Source: Ophiostoma sp. CBS 140.51 (Eukaryota > Ascomycota > Sordariomycetes > Ophiostomatales > Ophiostomataceae). Taken from it: a DNA stretch of 64,000 nt. The stretch is from NCBI GenBank assembly GCA_029298735.1, contig JANSLP010000052.1, positions 1-64,000 of the forward strand, written 5' to 3'. Position 1 is the first letter of the stretch. Each line of letters starts with the position of its first letter. Shown here piece after piece: positions 58,374 to 64,000 of this stretch. Below the pieces are notes generated by a model. The model did not search any database, was not told where the DNA came from, and was given only the letters and a program-made list of their open reading frames with translations. The position numbers were made by a program, and so were the translations under genes.

Positions 58374-59201
58374 ATGGAGAAGGTGTCGGCCAGCTCTATG
58401 CGGCTGGCGCGCACGCTGGTGCAGTCAATTGCCTCGCCAGCGCTGCGACCAGCATCAAGAATTTCGACTTCTTCCTTTTCGTCCTTTTCCTCAATCACCA
58501 CCTCCTCCTCTTCCATCCCCACAGCCCTGCGGCGGCCATGCGAGACAGCCCAGTCGATACGGCTGTTCTCGAGCACATCAGCGTTCCGTAACGCCGATCA
58601 GCCACCAGCCAGCGGTAGCAGCAGCAGCGCCGCCGCTCCTCCTCCCCCGCCGCCTCGGCCAAGCAGCGCCAGCCTCATGGAGGGTCTGGCCGACCTGCTG
58701 CCGTCGACCCAGTCCTCAAGCTCGTCTCTTTCGTCGTCATCGGCTGCTGAGTCTTCAGCGCTCCAAGGCTCGAGCTCATCGGCCTTTGACAGCCTGAACC
58801 GCATGAAGGACGAAGTGGAGGACTACAACGGCGAGTTCCACATTGCCATCTACTCGCACAAGCACAACACACACGTGACGCTATCCAAGCCCAATGGCCA
58901 GGTTATCTTTTCGGTGTCGACGGGCAACATTGGCTTCAAGAAGTCGATGCGTGGCTCGTACGACGCGGCGTACCAGTTGGGTGCCTTTGCGTGCGACAAG
59001 GCATACCGGGGTGGCTGGCACAAGAAGATCCACCGGCTGCGGGTGTCGCTGCGCGGGTTCGGCCCTGGCCGTGAGGCTCTGACCAAGATTCTCCTGGGCA
59101 CGGAGGGCCGGCTGCTGCGCAACAAGATTACGCAGGTGGCCGACACGACGAAGCTCAAGTTTGGTGGTTGCCGTTCGCCCAAGAAGCGTCGTCTGGGTTA
59201 G
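58374..59201 (+). CDS. Mitochondrial small-subunit ribosomal protein uS11m
   Basis: Mitoribosomal homologue of bacterial S11 (yeast Mrps18), located on the SSU platform near the mRNA exit. One exon; I start at MEKVSASSMRLARTLVQSIA (GCCATGG context), giving 275 residues. Residues 1-75 form a presequence rich in Ser/Arg/Ala. A Ser/Pro-rich linker follows (SSSSAAAPPPPPPRPSSAS). The S11 domain is at about 155-275: FHIAIYSHKHNTHVTLSKPN, FSVSTGNIGFKKSMRGSYDA, LRVSLRGFGPGREALTKIL and the basic end GGCRSPKKRRLG. An in-frame extension upstream exists but has no good start context. Confidence 0.94.
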   Translation: MEKVSASSMRLARTLVQSIASPALRPASRISTSSFSSFSSITTSSSSIPTALRRPCETAQSIRLFSSTSAFRNADQPPASGSSSSAAAPPPPPPRPSSASLMEGLADLLPSTQSSSSSLSSSSAAESSALQGSSSSAFDSLNRMKDEVEDYNGEFHIAIYSHKHNTHVTLSKPNGQVIFSVSTGNIGFKKSMRGSYDAAYQLGAFACDKAYRGGWHKKIHRLRVSLRGFGPGREALTKILLGTEGRLLRNKITQVADTTKLKFGGCRSPKKRRLG

Positions 59202-59554
59202 ACGGACGGGGTACGAAAAAGAATATGACGATCACAGCATTTGGGATACGCGCTTGTACTATAGTATGGAGATATACACAGAATTAAAAATGAAAATCAG
59301 ATCTACTTTATTTAGGCATCTCATAGCCATCTTTTTGAAAGAGCGTTTTCATATGTTTTATATTGCTTTGTGGCATATGCGCGTAGCGGGGCATTGGCTT
59401 TTTTCAGTCCCCAAACAGCCGCTATTCTTCAGCGCTCCGCGCCGCCCAGGACCGCTAAAGACTGTTGTCTTTTAGTGCCCGTGACATCACGCCAATCTTT
59501 CCACTTTCAACGTCAAACGTCAAAAAGTCAAATGGGCACAGCTACGCAGTGACC
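59202..59554. other. Short intergenic region
   Basis: 353 bp between the uS11m stop and the BCS1-like start. It must hold the terminator of one gene and the promoter of the next. No other feature seen. Confidence 0.6.
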
Positions 59555-61093
59555 ATGGCCACGCCAGACACAATACAACCGCCCACCGCGGTCCCTGCGG
59601 CCCCAGCGGGTGTCTCACTCCCAGAAACCTCAACACCACCCTCTTCCTCCATCTTCAACCTCGATACGCTGTTCGACAACCCTGTCTTTGCAGGCGGCAT
59701 TGGCCTCGCCGGCCTCGGAGCAGCTGCAGCCGCCGGTCGACGAGGACTTATTGCAGGCGCCCAACTACTGCGGCGACGTTTGCTGGTGAACGTCGAGATT
59801 AGCCGACGCGACCCCTCGTACCCTTGGGTGCTGGCATGGCTGTCAGAGCCCCGCGCACCGGGCGGGTTTCTAGCCCAGCGCATCACGCGCATCCACAACC
59901 TGTCGGTAGCCACGTCGACAAAAAGCATGAACCCGGGTGGACCTACACCGGCCACGGGCCACGGCGGTGAGACGCATGATGGCCCTGTTCAAGCGTCCTT
60001 CTTCCTGCAGCCCGGCTATGGTCGGCATATCATCCAACACCGACCGGGTGTCTTTATTGCAGTCAGCCGCGAGAAGCAGAGTACGGCCAACATGGCGACG
60101 GGCGAGCCGCACGAGACTGTGACTCTCACAACCTTGTATGCGCACCGCCACGTCTTTGAAGAGGTTTTTTCGCAGGCACATGCTCTGGCGGCACAGGCAG
60201 CCGAGGGCAAGACGCCTGTCTACAGTGTGCAGGGCATGGGCTGGGGCACATTGGGCGAGCCGCGCACGAAGCGGCCGCTGGCATCGGTTGTGCTTGACCG
60301 CGACGTCAAGGAGCACATTGTGGCCGATGTGCGCGACTTTATGCAGCGGCAGCACTGGTATGTCGACCGGGGTATCCCCTACCGTCGTGGCTACCTGCTG
60401 TATGGCCCACCAGGCAGTGGCAAGACATCCTTTATCCAGGCTCTGGCGGGCGAGCTTGACTTTGGTCTGGCTGTTGTCAACTTGAGCGAAATTGGCATGA
60501 CGGACGACAAGCTGGCGATGCTGTTGATGAAGCTGCCAAAGCGCAGCATCCTGTTGCTGGAGGACGCCGACGCTGCATTTGTCAACCGGCGGGCTGTGCG
60601 TGATTCAGACGGCTACAGTGGGCCCACGGTGACATTCTCAGGTCTACTTAATGCTCTGGACGGTGTCGCTGCTGGTGAGGAGCGCATTGCCTTTTTGACG
60701 ACGAACCACATTGACCGACTTGACCCGGCGCTCATTCGGCCTGGTCGTGTTGATATGATGGTGCGCATCGGCGAGGCGACAGAGTACCAGGCGGCACAAA
60801 TGTGGGATCGCTTCTACGGCGACATTGACAAGGATGGCGCTGGGCGCGAGCGGTTCCTGCAACGGCTGCGTGACCTGCGGTTGGTGGAAGATGAGAGCGG
60901 CGATGCAGCCGTTGCACAAAAAACGGATGACAGTGTGCCAAGAAGGCACACAAGCACGGCGGCCATCCAGGGCCTCTTCTTGTTCAACAAGAATGACATG
61001 GAGGGTGCCATCAACATGGCCGAGGGCCTCATTCCACGGCAGTTTGAGCCGGAGCCTTCCGATCCCCAGGGTGCCATCAAGACCCCGGCATAG
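59555..61093 (+). CDS. BCS1: BCS1-like AAA ATPase, mitochondrial chaperone
   Basis: Bcs1 is an inner-membrane AAA ATPase that translocates the folded Rieske Fe/S protein for complex III assembly. One exon; start MATPDTIQPP in CCATGG, giving 512 residues. A single membrane segment lies at about 45-75 (FAGGIGLAGLGAAAAAG) followed by the basic internal targeting signal (RRRLLVNVEISRRD). The Bcs1-specific domain is at about 85-240, including YPWVLAWLSEP and IQHRPGVFIAVSREKQ. The AAA domain has Walker A GPPGSGKTS (284-292), Walker B SILLLEDADAAF (about 331-342), sensor-1 IAFLTTNHIDRLDPALIRPG and arginine residues RPGRVD. Family is clear. Because fungi also have BCS1 paralogues, orthology to yeast Bcs1 is likely but not proven. 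Confidence 0.9.
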   Translation: MATPDTIQPPTAVPAAPAGVSLPETSTPPSSSIFNLDTLFDNPVFAGGIGLAGLGAAAAAGRRGLIAGAQLLRRRLLVNVEISRRDPSYPWVLAWLSEPRAPGGFLAQRITRIHNLSVATSTKSMNPGGPTPATGHGGETHDGPVQASFFLQPGYGRHIIQHRPGVFIAVSREKQSTANMATGEPHETVTLTTLYAHRHVFEEVFSQAHALAAQAAEGKTPVYSVQGMGWGTLGEPRTKRPLASVVLDRDVKEHIVADVRDFMQRQHWYVDRGIPYRRGYLLYGPPGSGKTSFIQALAGELDFGLAVVNLSEIGMTDDKLAMLLMKLPKRSILLLEDADAAFVNRRAVRDSDGYSGPTVTFSGLLNALDGVAAGEERIAFLTTNHIDRLDPALIRPGRVDMMVRIGEATEYQAAQMWDRFYGDIDKDGAGRERFLQRLRDLRLVEDESGDAAVAQKTDDSVPRRHTSTAAIQGLFLFNKNDMEGAINMAEGLIPRQFEPEPSDPQGAIKTPA

Positions 61094-61635
61094 CGGTGCT
61101 AGCAGTGACCTTGCTGTCTTACTGAACCTTACTGTACTATATTTTCTTTCCTCTATTTCACATGTACAAAAAGGAAACATTCTGGCGGATAGACAAAGAT
61201 AGGATACCCATTTTCCCACTTGCTTTCCATTATTCTTACCGGTCTAGACCAAGGTAAAACGTGTACAAGCAAAGTGCGTGCACACCTCCATCCCGGGAAT
61301 CTCGGTTTGACACGCCTAAAATAAGCTTAAAGGATGCTGAGTGCAATATGATTGTTTTATTGAGTTGTTGAAAATCGAAATTGCCGGATATGTCCCAAGA
61401 AACAATACACGACCATGCTGCACGCGAATATAGGCAAATGGGAAATGGGAAATCGGTAATGGGGTTATGAGCACCTCAATCAAATCAACAACGAGGTGTT
61501 ATAAATCAGAGGGGTAGACGTTGCTTGTCCCGTGGACGTGAAAATTGTGGGTTTGTTTTGTTGACTTTGAATGTCATCACGAAAAGTCAGCAGTTCAATT
61601 GTATATCACGAAATCAAACACCGCCGCCTCCCACA
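61094..61635. other. Intergenic region
   Basis: Between tandem + strand genes. No gene or repeat recognised. Confidence 0.55.
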
Positions 61636-62424
61636 ATGCTGGGCTCCATGATCTTGGTGGCGCTTTTGCCCACACTTAACGCCACATACCGAGACAAGGT
61701 AGATCCATTTATGTACCCTCACTTTATGTTCTGACAACCACTGACAGAGCAGCTCCTCGAAACGATGATGAATGTCTCTCACAATGCCTTTGCCAACGAG
61801 CCCGGCGTTCACCAGTTTGCACTGCTCACACCCCGCTACAATGAGTCCGACAACACATCGCTCTACTCGATCGAGCGCTACACAGATAACGCAGCTTTCC
61901 AGAGTCACTTAAATACAAGCATTGTCACAGACATGTTTACCTGGATCAACGCCAGCAATATCTATCAGGCACCGCCTACAGTGTACCAGCTCGGCCCTCT
62001 GTCTTCAACGACAGAAAATGCATCGTCCACCTCACCCTCTCCGTACGAGTTTGTCCACCCAGAAGTAGCAAAGGCCGAGGATCCGTTTGTGGTCGTGCGG
62101 CAGGTCGACTATGCAGGTGGCGCAAAAGCAGCAAATGCGTCGCTGCCCTACTGGAAAGAGGTCGTGGCGAGAGCACGGGGCGATTCGGAGCAAAGTGGTG
62201 ATGATGAAAAGGATAAGCCGGGAAGCGCGTCAACAGGCACACTCGCGTATGGTGTCTTTGGCAGTTCCGACCAGGCTGGACGCATCTTCGTCTTGGCCGT
62301 CTACGTCGACGAGACTGCTTTCCGTCAGAATACGGCAGCCGAGGGCATCGAAGAAGGAATTGAGGTATCACAGCCACGGTTCCTAAAGTTGAGAGGCGGG
62401 TTTCTTTACAAGCCTCCTGCTTGA
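61636..62424 (+). CDS. ABM-like dimeric alpha/beta-barrel protein
   Basis: Predicted small stress- or monooxygenase-like protein of 245 residues. Exons 61636-61698 and 61750-62424; donor GTAGAT, branch CTGAC, acceptor read as ACAGAG, which keeps the frame (YRDK joins QLLETMMNVS). That acceptor is the weak point, as the CAG two bases earlier would break the frame. The N-terminus (MILVALLPTLNATYRDKQLL) and NAFANEPGVHQFALLTPR match the first strand-helix-strand of ABM-type ferredoxin-like folds. A second half-domain follows (DPFVVVRQVDYAGG, GRIFVLAVYVDETAFRQN). Between them lies an acidic Ser-rich insert. No catalytic residue can be named and the substrate is unknown. It could belong to the fungal ABM-domain proteins without enzymatic proof. 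Confidence 0.75.
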
Positions 62425-63705
62425 TTATTTGCAGCGAAATAGTATAGTAGTTTGAATCAAAGAAACAATAGAATACTGTTACACCGAACATATACTGCTA
62501 CTTACAAGCCTTCGGCACACAGTCTTGGACCCCCTTTTTTCTCACCCGACCCTATCGTCGTTATTTCACCGGTGTCGTGCTTCACTCCATTCTTGTCTAG
62601 CTAATTTATATTTGTATTATATCGTAATGCTGTTCTCTCTCACATAATCGGTTCTCGTCTCGTCCGGTATTGTCTATTGTTCTCATCTTACACCCTGTCG
62701 TTGACCCTTCGACCTCCCTGTTTCTCAGATTCTGATTGCAGCCTTCTCTGAAGTGGTCTTCACTCCACTCTTTCGAGACTGCAAACCATATGTCGTCCCA
62801 TAGTCCCTGTAAACAGAACTCCTCCTCGGTAAGCCCCCCACCAGATTGCCTGGTTTGTTCGGCGCTCCCTCCAGTACTTCTCTTGAAAATTGTTTAACGT
62901 GTGCGGTCCGTATCCCATAGTGCCAAAAACGAACGACCGGATCCCATTGGAGGCAGCAATACGCAGCACCAGCCTCATGGTAACTTTTGCTTCTTACATC
63001 TCGTTTGGTTTCGTCTCAGCATCGTGTACAGGACGCATGAAAGGCGGTGCTACTGTGATGACGCTAAATGTAGGCATGTTTAATAAGGGATTAGGGGGAT
63101 CAAAAATATGAAGACTAATCGACAAGCGGCTCTGAGACAGAAAGAATTATTGAGTTATAGTTTTTGTCCAGAAACTCGTAGGAGCTGATGTCTTAATAGA
63201 TGTTGCAGATGCGCAAGCGAAGTGAAGGTTAAGGTTGGTGTGGTGGAAGGTTATTGTACGAGGTCGGAGAGAATCTCGACAAGAGATGTAGCAAGATACA
63301 ACTGTACCCTAGACAGCTGTGTACTGAAGTAGAATCATTAAGAAGGTACGACTGGACAAAATTCAAACCATTCACGTGTTTTGAAGATGTTCTTTCCTGC
63401 CAGGGGCGTTCCCAAAGAGGAAGGGGTGGTCTCTTATATGTACTTAAGCAGTATCGCACTAAGCAAAGTAAACAATCTTTATGAGTACCCACTTTTTCTG
63501 CACGGCTTATCGATAAAGATTTTTTCTGAGGAGACCGCCTAAAAAAGTAACTGCTGAAAGTCGGCAGAAAAAAAAACGACAAAAGAACGACTCCAGCCTC
63601 TTTCTGCCACCAAACCAAGAGGGTATTCCACGACAGCACAACGTCTCTGTCGACAGTTTCTCTCAATTTTCGACATATACCACCACCACCACCACCACGG
63701 CGACG
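62425..63705. other. Intergenic region with (CAC)6 tract
   Basis: No credible gene. It ends with the RPF2 leader, which contains six CAC triplets at 63681-63698 just before the start codon region. Confidence 0.55.
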
Positions 63706-64000
63706 ATGCTCAGACAAATCACCCCGCGCAATGCGCGCTCCAAGCGTGCCCTCGAGAAGCGGGCGCCCAAGGCCGAGGAGAACCCCAAGACCTGTCTGTT
63801 CCTCCGCGGCACAACCGCCTCCCAGATCGTCCAGGACTGCCTGACGGACCTGCACTCGATGCGTGCGCCCCTCGCCAAGAAATTCACCAAGAAGAACGAC
63901 GTCCACCCCTTTGAGGACCCGGCCAGCCTCGAGTTCTTCTCGCGCAAGAACGACGCCAGTCTGCTGTTGTTTGGCAGCAGCAGCAAGAAGCGCCGCCACT
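63706..64000 (+). CDS. RPF2: Ribosome production factor 2 (partial, 3' end outside window)
   Basis: Brix-domain factor that, with Rrs1, brings the 5S RNP into pre-60S particles in the nucleolus. Only the first 98 codons are present; the frame is open to the window edge. MLRQITPRNARSKRALEKRAPKAEENPKT-type start, LFLRGTTASQIVQDCLTDLH, MRAPLAKKFTKKNDVHPFED and LEFFSRKNDASLLLFGSSSK match the N-terminal part of Rpf2, where the Brix domain begins. The basic first 25 residues are usual for this family. The ATG is the first in the frame and follows a CAC-repeat leader. Other Brix proteins lack the KKNDVHPFED segment. Confidence 0.95.
   Translation, partial: MLRQITPRNARSKRALEKRAPKAEENPKTCLFLRGTTASQIVQDCLTDLHSMRAPLAKKFTKKNDVHPFEDPASLEFFSRKNDASLLLFGSSSKKRRH

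Noticed and set aside
1..64000. CRISPR arrays, bacterial operons and insertion sequences
   Set aside because: The window is fungal nuclear DNA; no such arrays or transposon ends were seen.

Overview
The window is nuclear DNA of a filamentous ascomycete (Pezizomycotina), most likely a Sordariomycete. Genes are on both strands about every 2-3 kb. Introns are short, with GTAxGT/GTATGT donors, CTAAC or CTGAC branch sites and CAG/TAG acceptors. Several families are typical of these fungi: an HMT1-type vacuolar ABC transporter, APQ12, DUF3632 and a secreted NTF2-like protein. Genus cannot be fixed by reading. Exon joins given here come from reading frame and splice motifs only.

Layout. 0.7-8.4 kb: ATP synthase subunit e (-), dynein intermediate chain (+), oligosaccharyltransferase STT3 (+). 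9.3-15.4 kb: a disordered protein with a Cys4 motif (+) and a CCCH zinc-finger protein (-). 15.9 kb: a 15-bp minisatellite. 16.3-21.9 kb: tubulin cofactor E, a peroxisomal MaoC hydratase ending in SKL, and a fungal-specific putative mitochondrial protein (all -). 22.6-24.25 kb: no plausible protein, but a chain of intron signals enclosing five C/D-box snoRNA candidates, four of which carry 11-13 nt complementarity to conserved rRNA segments recalled from memory. 24.4-32.7 kb: PLC-X protein, secreted NTF2-like protein, APQ12 and GPN3. 33.5-35 kb: two decayed genes on opposite strands, a DUF3632 pseudogene and a ribotoxin/RNase-like pseudogene. 38-46.6 kb: a large conserved disordered protein (+) converging on a six-exon HMT1-like ABC transporter (-). 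46.6-55 kb: about 8.4 kb with no credible coding gene. 55 kb: tRNA-Ala(TGC). 55.9-61.1 kb: three mitochondrial genes (TIM44, mitoribosomal uS11m, BCS1-like). 61.6 kb: an ABM-like protein. The window ends inside RPF2.

The most interesting part is the 22.6-24.25 kb noncoding locus. Each putative intron holds one C/D snoRNA candidate. Three acceptor-like sites are followed at once by a donor-like GTA, a zero-length-exon arrangement that would suit recursive splicing. The first two putative exons end and begin with a perfect 20-bp inverted repeat, so splicing would create a hairpin with a 6-nt loop centred on the junction.
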